Under the pieces are notes generated by a model, which made no database searches, was not told the origin of the DNA, and worked only from the letters and a program-made list of their open reading frames with translations. From an uncultured Collinsella sp. (GTDB lineage: Bacteria > Actinomycetota > Coriobacteriia > Coriobacteriales > Coriobacteriaceae): DNA of 64,000 nucleotides. Position numbers and translations under genes: made by a program. Below are positions 49,391 to 56,887 of this stretch, one piece after another. The DNA is taken from contig CAJKFS010000006.1 of assembly GCA_905199225.1 (NCBI GenBank), positions 9,174 through 73,173 on the forward strand. Direction: 5' to 3'. Within the stretch, counting starts at the first letter, position 1. Every line of letters starts with the position of its first letter.

Positions 49391-50092
49391 CTAGCCGCGA
49401 GGCGCGTCAATTGCGACCTTGCCGCTCTCCAGCACGTGGACGCGGCCGTCGGCGAGCATCTGCACGACCTCGGGATACAGCACGTGCTCAATCGCGTGGA
49501 TGTGCTCCTCGAGCGTGTCGACATCCCAGCCCTCCTCAACAGCCAGCGCACGCTGGGCGATGATGGGACCGTTGTCGTAGATCTCGTTGGCAAAATGCAC
49601 GGTCACGCCAGTTACCTTGACGCCGCGCGCAAAGGCATCGTCAATCGCATGCGCACCGGTAAAGCTCGGCAGCAGCGCCGGATGCAAGTTGACCACGCGG
49701 TTGGGAAACGCCGCCAGCAGCGGCGTGTGCACCATGCGCATGTAGCCGGCCATGACCACATACTCGCAGCCGCGCTCGAGAAGCTCGTGCGCGATGATCT
49801 CGTCGGCGGCAATAGGGTCGGCATAGACATCCTTGGACAGCGTGAGCGTCTGGATGCCCGCGCGCTCAGCGCGCTGCAAACCCTTAGCCGAGGGACGGCT
49901 CGACACCACAAGCTCAATCGAAGCGTTGAGCTTGCCGGCGGCGATCAGATCGATCAGCGCCTGCAGGTTGGTACCCGAACCGCTGATGAGCACACCGATC
50001 TTGAGCGGCTCGGCCGTATCGGTGCCGGTCGGACGGGTATAGGGCACAAAGTCCAGGCCCTCGGCGGCAGCCATCTGCTCGTTAGCGCTCAT
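49391..50092 (-). CDS. purN: Phosphoribosylglycinamide formyltransferase
   Basis: 233 residues. It carries out step 3 of purine synthesis using 10-formyl-THF. It shows VLISGSGTNLQALID (about 33-47), MAGYMRMV, the catalytic RVVNLHPALLPSFTGAHAID (Asn, His) and VTVHFANEIYDNGPIIAQ (Asp). It has an N-terminal extension of about 30 residues. Its ATG overlaps the purM stop by 11 bases; an internal ATG at 50074 is possible. Confidence 0.94.
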   Translation of the reverse strand: MSANEQMAAAEGLDFVPYTRPTGTDTAEPLKIGVLISGSGTNLQALIDLIAAGKLNASIELVVSSRPSAKGLQRAERAGIQTLTLSKDVYADPIAADEIIAHELLERGCEYVVMAGYMRMVHTPLLAAFPNRVVNLHPALLPSFTGAHAIDDAFARGVKVTGVTVHFANEIYDNGPIIAQRALAVEEGWDVDTLEEHIHAIEHVLYPEVVQMLADGRVHVLESGKVAIDAPRG

Positions 50093-51185
50093 CGGAGTAC
50101 ACGACCTTACCGGAACCCTCGACGCACTCGCCCACGCGGAACGGCTTCTCGCCCAGCGCGACCAGGGCCTCGGTAACCGCGGCCTCGTCCTCGGGGGCGA
50201 CGATCAGGCACAGGCCAACGCCCATGTTGAAGGTCTTGCACGCCTCGTTGGGCGCGAGCTCGGCCTGGCGCGACACGTAGGTGATGACGGGCGGAACGTC
50301 CCAACCCATCTCGGCGCCGTTGCGGGTGACCACGGCGTCGACGTCGTCGGCAAGCGCGCGGTTGAGGTTCTCGGTAATACCGCCGCCAGTGATGTGGGCG
50401 ATAGCGTGCACGTTGGCGCCGCCGCGCAGCAGCTCCAGAATCGGCTTGACGTAGATGCGCGTGGGAGCCAGCAGGGCGTCTGCCAGCGATGCGCCGCCGA
50501 GTTCCTCGAGCGGACGGCTCAGCTCCTCGGCCTTAGCGGCGGCCTCGGGCGTGCCCGGCTTAATGCCGTCGACGCCAATGACCTTGCGCACGAGCGAGTA
50601 GCCGTTGGAGTGCACGCCAGTGGAAGGCAGACCCAGGATCACGTCGCCGGGGCGGACGTTCGCGGGGTCGAGCATCTTGGGACGGTCGACAACGCCCACA
50701 GTAAATCCGGCAAGGTCGTAGTCGGCGGGAGCCATGACGCCGGGGTGCTCGGCCATCTCACCGCCCACGAGCGCGCAGCCCGCGAGCTTACAGCCGTCGG
50801 CTACACCCTTGATGATCTTTGCCATGTGCTCGGCCTCGATGTGGCCGATGGCAACGTAGTCCAGGAAGAACAGCGGCTCGGCGCCCGAAGCCAGAATGTC
50901 GTTGACGCACATAGCAACCAGGTCCTGGCCCACCGTCTCGTGACGGTCCATGATCTGGGCGAGCACGAGCTTGGTGCCCACGCCGTCGGTACCGCTAATC
51001 AGAATCGGGTCTTCCATATCCTTAAGCGCGGCAGCCGAGAACAAGCCACCAAAGCCACCGATGCCGCCGATGACCTCGGGACGGTTGGTGTCCTTAACCA
51101 TCTGCTTAATAGCGTCGACGGCGCGGCCGCCCTCGGCGGTATCGACGCCGGCATCCTCATACGTCACATGCTTGCTGTCGCTCAT
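50082..51185 (-). CDS. purM: Phosphoribosylformylglycinamidine cyclo-ligase
   Basis: 367 residues. AIR synthetase, step 5 of purine synthesis. Conserved parts: YEDAGVDTAEGGRAVDAIKQ, DGVGTKLVLAQ, VAMCVNDILASGAEPLFFLD, GGEMAEHPGV, GLPSTGVHSNGYSLVRKV and HITGGGITENLNRAL. GGAGAGGGAGG precedes the ATG. It is translated together with purN and follows purF after a gap that holds a repeat arm. Confidence 0.95.
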   Translation of the reverse strand: MSDSKHVTYEDAGVDTAEGGRAVDAIKQMVKDTNRPEVIGGIGGFGGLFSAAALKDMEDPILISGTDGVGTKLVLAQIMDRHETVGQDLVAMCVNDILASGAEPLFFLDYVAIGHIEAEHMAKIIKGVADGCKLAGCALVGGEMAEHPGVMAPADYDLAGFTVGVVDRPKMLDPANVRPGDVILGLPSTGVHSNGYSLVRKVIGVDGIKPGTPEAAAKAEELSRPLEELGGASLADALLAPTRIYVKPILELLRGGANVHAIAHITGGGITENLNRALADDVDAVVTRNGAEMGWDVPPVITYVSRQAELAPNEACKTFNMGVGLCLIVAPEDEAAVTEALVALGEKPFRVGECVEGSGKVVYSDER

Positions 51186-51301
51186 CTGAGCCTCCCTCTC
51201 CCACTACCGTGGCGCCGCGCGGGCGCCAAACGGTGCTCATAGTTGCGTTCATTTCGGCGCGCGCCATAACAACGCGCGCCGTCATATCAACAAAACAGCA
51301 G

Positions 51302-51330
51302 GTAAAACCTACCAAAATAAACCTGTCCCT
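51302..51330. repeat. Single arm of the GGGACAGG element
   Basis: GTAAAACCTACCAAAATAAA followed by CCTGTCCCT matches the right arm of the 39942-40119 element. Only a short partner (GGCAGGTTTTA) follows at 51335-51345, so this is a reduced form. It sits in the purF-purM gap. Confidence 0.65.
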
Positions 51331-51342
51331 ACATGGCAGGTT

Positions 51343-53013
51343 TTAGGCCTCGCCGTGCTCCTCTTCCCAACTGCGGTCGTCGTATTTCTCGACCACGGCG
51401 TCGTCATCAACATGCAGCGGCTTGTCCAGGTTGCGGGGCTTAAAGCCCTCCATGAACTTGTCGCGGCCAAAGCTCTCGGGAATCGCCACGGGGTAGCGGC
51501 CGGTAAAGCACGCATCGCAGTAACCGCCTTTGGGCATGACCTTAAGCAGGCCCTCGACCGAAAGGAAGGCCAGCGAATCGGCGCCGATATACTCGCAAAT
51601 CTCGTCGACCGTCTTGTTGGCGCTGATAAGCTGCGACTGCACGTCGGTATCGATACCGTAGAAACACGGCCAGATGACCTCGGGCGAGTTGATGCGGATA
51701 TGAATCTCCTTGGCGCCAGCGTTGCGCAGCATCTTGACGAGCTGCACCATGGTGGTGCCGCGCACGATGGAGTCGTCGATGACGACCAGGCGCTTGCCCT
51801 CGATGTTGTCGCGCAGCGGGTTGAGTTTCATGCGCACGCCCATGGCGCGCAGCTCCTGCGTAGGCTCGATAAACGTACGGCCCACATAGCGGTTCTTGAT
51901 GAGGCCCTCGCCAAAGGGAATGCCACTCTCGTGCGAATAGCCCTCCGCGGGCGGCAGGCCGGAGTCGGGCACGCCGATGACCAGGTCGGCCTCGACGGGC
52001 TCCTCATGTGCCAGCTGACGACCCATGTCATAACGGCAGGCGTAGACGCTCTTGCCGTTCATGATGGAATCGGGGCGAGCAAAGTAGACCTGCTCAAAAA
52101 TGCAGTTAGCAGGCTCTTCGGCGGCAGGCACGCCCTGCTCGGACACCAGACCCTCGGCGCTGATGCGCAAAATCTCACCGGGACGGACGTCGCGGACGTA
52201 CTCGGCGCCCACGATATCGAGCGCGCAGGTCTCGGAGGCAACGACCCAGCCGCCGGCGCGCGTGACATGGGTGGTGGCGTCGACCGTCGCGGCGCCGTCC
52301 TGCGACGGCAGCTGCGAAACGGATGCGGCATCGGCCTGGTCCAGGCCCTCATCCACCAGCTTGCCCAGCACGAGCGGGCGAATGCCGTGCGGATCGCGGA
52401 ATGCGTAGAGCGCCTGCTCGTTGATGAGCGTCATGGCGTAGCCGCCGCGCACGAGCTCCATGGTCTTGCGAATGCCCTCGCGCAGATGGCCTGTACGCTG
52501 AGTAAAGTAGCCGATAAGCTTAGTCGCGACCTCGGAATCCGAATTGGAGAGGAACGGCACGCCCAGCTCAATCAGCTGGCGGCGCAGCTCGTCGGTGTTG
52601 ACCAGAGTGCCGTTGTGAGCAAGCGCGATAATGACGCTGTTGATGGTAGAGAGATGCGGCTGCGAGGCTTCCCAGCTCTTGGCACCGGCAGTGCCATAGC
52701 GCACGTGGCCCACGGCCAGCTGGCCGGAGAGTGTCGACAGGTCGGCGTTGGAGAACACGCGGTCGAGCAGGCCCAGATCCTTGCGGACCATAACCGTACC
52801 GCCATCACCCACGGCGATTCCCGCCGATTCCTGGCCGCGATGCTGCAGCGCGCGCAGACCAAAGTACGTCAGTCGAGCCACATCGCGATCGGGTGCCCAC
52901 ACACCAAAAATGCCGCATTCCTCATGCAGCTGGTCGGAGTCCGGATCATACGTCGACATGGTCTTCACCTGTCCCGCGGCACGCTCGGCCGCGCGGATGG
53001 TTTCTTGAGACAT
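51343..53013 (-). CDS. purF: Amidophosphoribosyltransferase
   Basis: 556 residues. It commits PRPP to purine synthesis. The N-terminal glutaminase nucleophile is C33 in HEECGIFG, so a 32-residue propeptide would be removed. Conserved parts: GLRALQHRGQESAGIAVGDG, VGHVRYGTAGAKSWEASQPH, and the PRPP loop VIDDSIVRGTTMVQL. The segment CFYGIDTD plus later GGYCDACFTGRYPV matches the iron-sulfur-bearing Bacillus type. A 25-residue insertion (about 230-255) is unusual. GAGGGGATGCC precedes the ATG. Confidence 0.95.
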   Translation of the reverse strand: MSQETIRAAERAAGQVKTMSTYDPDSDQLHEECGIFGVWAPDRDVARLTYFGLRALQHRGQESAGIAVGDGGTVMVRKDLGLLDRVFSNADLSTLSGQLAVGHVRYGTAGAKSWEASQPHLSTINSVIIALAHNGTLVNTDELRRQLIELGVPFLSNSDSEVATKLIGYFTQRTGHLREGIRKTMELVRGGYAMTLINEQALYAFRDPHGIRPLVLGKLVDEGLDQADAASVSQLPSQDGAATVDATTHVTRAGGWVVASETCALDIVGAEYVRDVRPGEILRISAEGLVSEQGVPAAEEPANCIFEQVYFARPDSIMNGKSVYACRYDMGRQLAHEEPVEADLVIGVPDSGLPPAEGYSHESGIPFGEGLIKNRYVGRTFIEPTQELRAMGVRMKLNPLRDNIEGKRLVVIDDSIVRGTTMVQLVKMLRNAGAKEIHIRINSPEVIWPCFYGIDTDVQSQLISANKTVDEICEYIGADSLAFLSVEGLLKVMPKGGYCDACFTGRYPVAIPESFGRDKFMEGFKPRNLDKPLHVDDDAVVEKYDDRSWEEEHGEA

Positions 53014-53298
53014 GGCATCCCCTCAGAGCCTCGTATTTTGGCGTTACCCGCCTTATTATACGCACGGCGCGACGCGCTCCCCAGCGCATGAGCAGCGCTT
53101 TTTAAAAGCCCACCGAGCTAATAATCCGTTTTGCGGCCAAACATTTTATTGGTCTGCCCAGTGCAAGCGCCCGCGCCCCCATATGGCCGCCGCGTCCACC
53201 GTTGGGGATTGCAAAGTTGCAATTGGGACGTTCGTCCTGTCTTTTAGCAGGTCGGCGGCGTATCCTAGTAACCTAGGACAAAGCGAGAAAGGTTCTGT

Positions 53299-54528
53299 AT
53301 GGATCGAAACGAACTCGACCCCAGCGTCCCCAGCGCCACGGAGGTCAAGAAGATTCCCCTCATCATTAAAGTGTACGCCGTCCTGTGCATCCTGTCCGGC
53401 GTGGGCACACTCCCGTCGGTCGCCGTCTTTATGTGGCAGGTCATCACCGCACTCATTAACGGCAACGCCGCCGCTAAACTCGGTGATAACACCCTGGTCG
53501 CGGTTGGCCTTATCGTCGCCGGCATTATGCTCTCGGCGGCAAGCGCGATCATCTTGATCGTCTTTGGCCTGGACCTCATCAAGGACCAGCGGCGCAATGC
53601 CGCCCGCCTGTCTTACGTCCTCATCGCATTTACCGTCGTGGAGCTTTTAGTTGACGTGATGCTCCAGGGTATCGGACCCTTCCTGCTGCGCCCCGCCATT
53701 CAGCTCGGTATCCTCATTGCGCTGTCGGCCACCGTCGACCCCACGCTACGCCAGGAGCGCGAACTGCAGCGCCGTCTGCAAGAGATGCTCGACCGCGATG
53801 CCGCCGCCGAGGGGATGCTCGGCCGCGACGAAACCGGCGAGGGCTACATCAAGCTCAACTACTTCAACCTGTTCTGGGTATTCTTCGTCTGCAGCGTGTT
53901 AGGTCTCATTCTCGAGGAAGTCTGGCATATGGTCGTCGTCGATCCCGGCGTCTATCAGGACCGTGCCGGTATGCTATTTGGCCCCTTTAGCCCCATCTAC
54001 GGATTTGGCGCGGTGCTCATGACCATGGCGCTCAACCGCTTCTATAAAAAGAATCCTCTGATCATTTTCCTGGTAAGTGCCCTGATCGGCGGCGCTTTCG
54101 AGGTGTTTGTAGGCTGGTTTATGCAGACCTCATTTGGCGTGGTGTCGTGGAGCTACTCGCACATGAAACTGTTCGGCATGCCCGACCCACTCGCCGTCCT
54201 TACGGGCGGACGCACCTGTACGGGCTTTGCCTGCCTGTGGGGCCTGGGTGGCCTTATCTGGATCAAGCTGCTGCTGCCGAGGCTGCTCAAGCTCATCAAC
54301 ATGATTCCGTGGAAAAGCCGCTACTCGGCTACCGTCATCTTTACCGTCATTATGCTGGCCGACGGCGTCATGACGCTACAGTCGCTCGACTACTGGTACC
54401 AGCGCGTCAACGGCACGGAGCCGGATATTCCCGTCGCGCAGTTCTACGGCAAGTATTTCGATAACGATTACATGGAGAACCGCTTCCAGAGCATGACCAT
54501 GAGCCCCAAGGATGCGACGCGCGTGTAG
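53299..54528 (+). CDS. Multi-spanning membrane protein, CmpB/ABC type IV-like domain
   Basis: 409 residues. The N-terminal part (about 20-150) has four helices. After a charged stretch (LRQERELQRRLQEMLDRDA), the C-terminal part (about 190-370) carries NLFWVFFVCSVLGLILEEVW, FGPFSPIYGFGAVLM, FEVFVGWFMQTSFGVVSWSY and GRTCTGFACLWGLGGLIW. This matches the ABC_trans_CmpB family of putative permeases with no known substrate. No ATPase gene adjoins it. AAAGG precedes the ATG. Transcribed alone. Confidence 0.78.
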   Translation: MDRNELDPSVPSATEVKKIPLIIKVYAVLCILSGVGTLPSVAVFMWQVITALINGNAAAKLGDNTLVAVGLIVAGIMLSAASAIILIVFGLDLIKDQRRNAARLSYVLIAFTVVELLVDVMLQGIGPFLLRPAIQLGILIALSATVDPTLRQERELQRRLQEMLDRDAAAEGMLGRDETGEGYIKLNYFNLFWVFFVCSVLGLILEEVWHMVVVDPGVYQDRAGMLFGPFSPIYGFGAVLMTMALNRFYKKNPLIIFLVSALIGGAFEVFVGWFMQTSFGVVSWSYSHMKLFGMPDPLAVLTGGRTCTGFACLWGLGGLIWIKLLLPRLLKLINMIPWKSRYSATVIFTVIMLADGVMTLQSLDYWYQRVNGTEPDIPVAQFYGKYFDNDYMENRFQSMTMSPKDATRV

Positions 54529-54560
54529 CGCCACGCAATGCCGAGATTATCCAACGCACA

Positions 54561-54607
54561 GAAAAGCCCGCTGGCAGACTGATGAACTGCCAGCGGGCTT
54601 TTTGTTG
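54561..54607. terminator. Bidirectional terminator
   Basis: AAAAGCCCGCTGGCAG pairs with CTGCCAGCGGGCTTTTT around ACTGATGAA. The A-run and T-run on the two sides suit termination of both the membrane protein gene and the convergent MoaE-like gene. Confidence 0.9.
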
Positions 54608-54626
54608 TCGAGTGCTGCTGCCGGCC

Positions 54627-55043
54627 TTACGCCTCGCGCTCGACCTCGCTCACACACTCATTTTTGATGGTACCGACGAGCGCCTGCAGCGCATCGACCA
54701 CATGCGGGCGAATGTCTCCGCCAATGAGCACGAGCATGATGTCGTCGCCCACGGTAAGCTCGCCACTCGCCAGCCACACGCGCACATAGCCGATACCCGG
54801 CATCGCGCTCGTGGCCTCGATAGCAGCCTGCACCTTTTCGGCATCGAAGCCAAACACCATGCCGCCCACCTTATGTCCAGGCGCCACACCATCTGTCTCG
54901 ACCCCACGCACCTCGGACTTAGGCGTCGCACGCACCACGCCATTGTGTGTCAGGTACATCCCACAATCAGCCGCCGAAACATCGGCCTTGGCTTCGCGCA
55001 GCCAAGCATCAACCGAAGGCATCGATTTGCCGCTTTCAAGCAT
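54627..55043 (-). CDS. MoaE-like molybdopterin synthase large-subunit homologue
   Basis: About 138 residues. GMYLTHNGVVRATP, VGGMVFGFDAEKVQAAIEAT, then GIGYVRVWLASGELTVGDDI and VVDALQALVGTIKNECVSEV follow the MoaE layout. The usual HR-x-G active-site segment reads LASGEL, and the final PIWKKE is VSEVERE, so several canonical residues differ. No moaD or other molybdenum cofactor gene is nearby. AAGGAG lies five bases before ATG 55043; ATG 55046 is also possible. Confidence 0.65.
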   Translation of the reverse strand: MLESGKSMPSVDAWLREAKADVSAADCGMYLTHNGVVRATPKSEVRGVETDGVAPGHKVGGMVFGFDAEKVQAAIEATSAMPGIGYVRVWLASGELTVGDDIMLVLIGGDIRPHVVDALQALVGTIKNECVSEVEREA

Positions 55044-55098
55044 CATATCTCCTTTTGATTTCCAGGGTAGTCTTTTTGGGACGGGGCTCCCGGACACT

Positions 55099-56097
55099 TT
55101 ATTCCTCGACCGGCGTGAGCACCATGACGGCACGTGTGTTGCTCAGCGATAACGAACGACAGGTCACAAGCGTTACGACCTTGGTTGCCGAAGCGGCACG
55201 ATCGGTGGCATCGCTCGCCACGGCAGAAGCACCGTCGAGCATCTCGGACAGGTAGTTCTTGAGCCCATCATCGCCATCAAAATTAGGCGTGCGCGCCTTG
55301 GCATACGTGTCCTCGACCACCTTGGTCGCCAGCGGGCGCAACTTATACGTCGCATCGCGCGTGATATAGTACACGTATTCCATGCTGTCGAACGTCGCTT
55401 GATCGGTCGTATCCGAAATCACGTTGAACATCGAACCGTCGTTCATATGATGACCGTAAATCGTGGTCTGCTGATCCACCATGCCAGGCGCGGTGTCGTC
55501 GCTATCCAAGAAGATGGCTCCCGAGGCATTGGCGGTGCCGTCAAACAGCGTGTTGAGGTACTTGGAGTTGTTGTTGGTTTGCACCACGGGGTAGTTGATG
55601 TTAGTGCCGGGCGCGTAAATCCAACCAACAACCTCGGGATTTGTCTGGGCAAGCGCGTTGAAGTCGATAATCGGCACGCCGCTGGCGTCCTTGTCGCTCA
55701 CATATTGCTTTTCGATCTTTTGATACGACTCGCTCGCCTGCTTGTAGCCAATCTGCGCGTTGATAAAGATGGCGGCAGCGGCAACGATCAGGCCAATGCC
55801 GATGATGATGAGCAGAATGGGAATGACGGAGCGGCGCTTTTTGCGCGGCGGCTCGGTATAGCTCGATGGCGCGGTATGCGCCGAAGAGCGAGGTGACTTC
55901 TTGGCCGTACTGTATGACGAAGGGCGATATGCAGCAGGTGTATCCTGACGGCGATGCTTCGCCGGCGTCACAGGGCGCGGCGCGCGCGGTTGCTGAGGAG
56001 AGGATGTCCGACCCCGCTGCGGCGCGCGGGCCGCTCCCGACTTGGCTGGATCGGGAATCCGAGAAGCCGAAAAACGCTTTCCCTGATAGTCGGACAT
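55099..56097 (-). CDS. Class B sortase
   Basis: 332 residues. A proline/serine/arginine-rich cytoplasmic N-terminus (about 1-88) and one membrane helix (SVIPILLIIIGIGLIVAAAA, about 90-112) lead into the sortase barrel. Catalytic His is in TIYGHHMND (H216 or H217), Cys is C313 in TLVTCRS, and the Arg follows in SNTRAVMVL. The WIYAPGTNINYPVVQ motif is typical of class B. It would attach LPXTG-like proteins to peptidoglycan; the GH31 protein ending IPVTGD is a candidate substrate. AGGAGAGCC precedes the ATG. Confidence 0.9.
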   Translation of the reverse strand: MSDYQGKRFSASRIPDPAKSGAARAPQRGRTSSPQQPRAPRPVTPAKHRRQDTPAAYRPSSYSTAKKSPRSSAHTAPSSYTEPPRKKRRSVIPILLIIIGIGLIVAAAAIFINAQIGYKQASESYQKIEKQYVSDKDASGVPIIDFNALAQTNPEVVGWIYAPGTNINYPVVQTNNNSKYLNTLFDGTANASGAIFLDSDDTAPGMVDQQTTIYGHHMNDGSMFNVISDTTDQATFDSMEYVYYITRDATYKLRPLATKVVEDTYAKARTPNFDGDDGLKNYLSEMLDGASAVASDATDRAASATKVVTLVTCRSLSLSNTRAVMVLTPVEE

Positions 56098-56133
56098 GGC
56101 TCTCCTTATGCTGCAAATGGACTGGCAGAGCGC

Positions 56134-56598
56134 TTAAGCGTCAGCCATCTCCTGCTTCATCTTCTCGATAACCTTGCGGTACTCGGGGTCGCAGGCGCCC
56201 AGAATCTGCGTGGCGTAAATGGCAGCGTTCTTGGCACCGTTGATGGCCACACAGGCAACGGGCACGCCCGAAGGCATCTGCACCATCGACAGCAGCGAAT
56301 CCATACCGCCCAGGTCACTCGTCTTCATAGGCACACCGATAACCGGCAGCGGCGTGAAAGCAGCCACGACACCACCCAGGTGAGCGGCCTTGCCGGCGGC
56401 GGCGATAATCACTTTGATACCGCGATCGGCAGCAGTCGAAGCCCACTCATGGACCTTCGCCGGCGTGCGGTGTGCGCTCGCAATGACGAGCTCATAGGGC
56501 ACACCAAGCGCCTCGAGCTCGGCGGTGCAGCCTTCCATAACGCCCAGATCGGACTTGGAACCCATGATGATCCCGACAACCGGCTTTTGATCTGCCAT
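56134..56598 (-). CDS. purE: 5-(carboxyamino)imidazole ribonucleotide mutase
   Basis: About 154 residues. Class I PurE, which moves CO2 to the imidazole ring in purine synthesis. It shows VGIIMGSKSDLGVMEGCTAE, VIASAHRTPAKVHEW, IIAAAGKAAHLGGVVAAFTP and GVPMKTSDLGGMDSLLSMVQ. Its partner purK is not in the window. AGGAGG lies nine bases before ATG 56598; a TTG two codons earlier is less likely. It is the first gene of a possible purE-sortase unit. Confidence 0.95.
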   Translation of the reverse strand: MADQKPVVGIIMGSKSDLGVMEGCTAELEALGVPYELVIASAHRTPAKVHEWASTAADRGIKVIIAAAGKAAHLGGVVAAFTPLPVIGVPMKTSDLGGMDSLLSMVQMPSGVPVACVAINGAKNAAIYATQILGACDPEYRKVIEKMKQEMADA

Positions 56599-56694
56599 AA
56601 ACAAAGACCTCCTGTTGAGAACGGCGACGCGGCGGATCCGCGACCCTTAACTACTGAGAGTAGTATAGCCGCTCCCGTCCCTGCGGTCTGCGTG

Positions 56695-56780
56695 GTGCTT
56701 TGCGGGCGGGCCAGGCTTTATCTTCACTCCGGTTGCTTCGCAAAGTCGTTCAGATAAAGCCTGGCCCGCCCGCAAAGCAC
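56695..56780. repeat. 86-bp perfect palindrome with 29-bp arms
   Basis: GTGCTTTGCGGGCGGGCCAG then GCTTTATCT pairs without mismatch with AGATAAAGC then CTGGCCCGCCCGCAAAGCAC around a 28-base centre. It lies between the GH31 terminator and purE. No second copy was seen in the window. Confidence 0.88.
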
Positions 56781-56821
56781 ACCTCGACCTACCGGGGATT
56801 GCCATGACGTACGTTAGCTGA

Positions 56822-56866
56822 AATAAAAAAGCGTGCCCACCGTCCTTGGGTGGGACGGCGGGCACG
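56822..56866 (-). terminator. Terminator of the GH31 gene
   Basis: CGTGCCCGCCGTCC pairs with GGACGGTGGGCACG around CACCCAA, followed by CTTTTTTATT on the minus strand, about 22 bases after the stop. Confidence 0.92.
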
Positions 56867-56887
56867 TTTGCTTAGTTGTCGCTGGGA

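Noticed and set aside
49391..53013. A single pur operon including purE
   Set aside because: purF, purM and purN are contiguous, but purE lies about 3 kb away behind a plus-strand gene, a bidirectional terminator, the MoaE-like gene and sortase.
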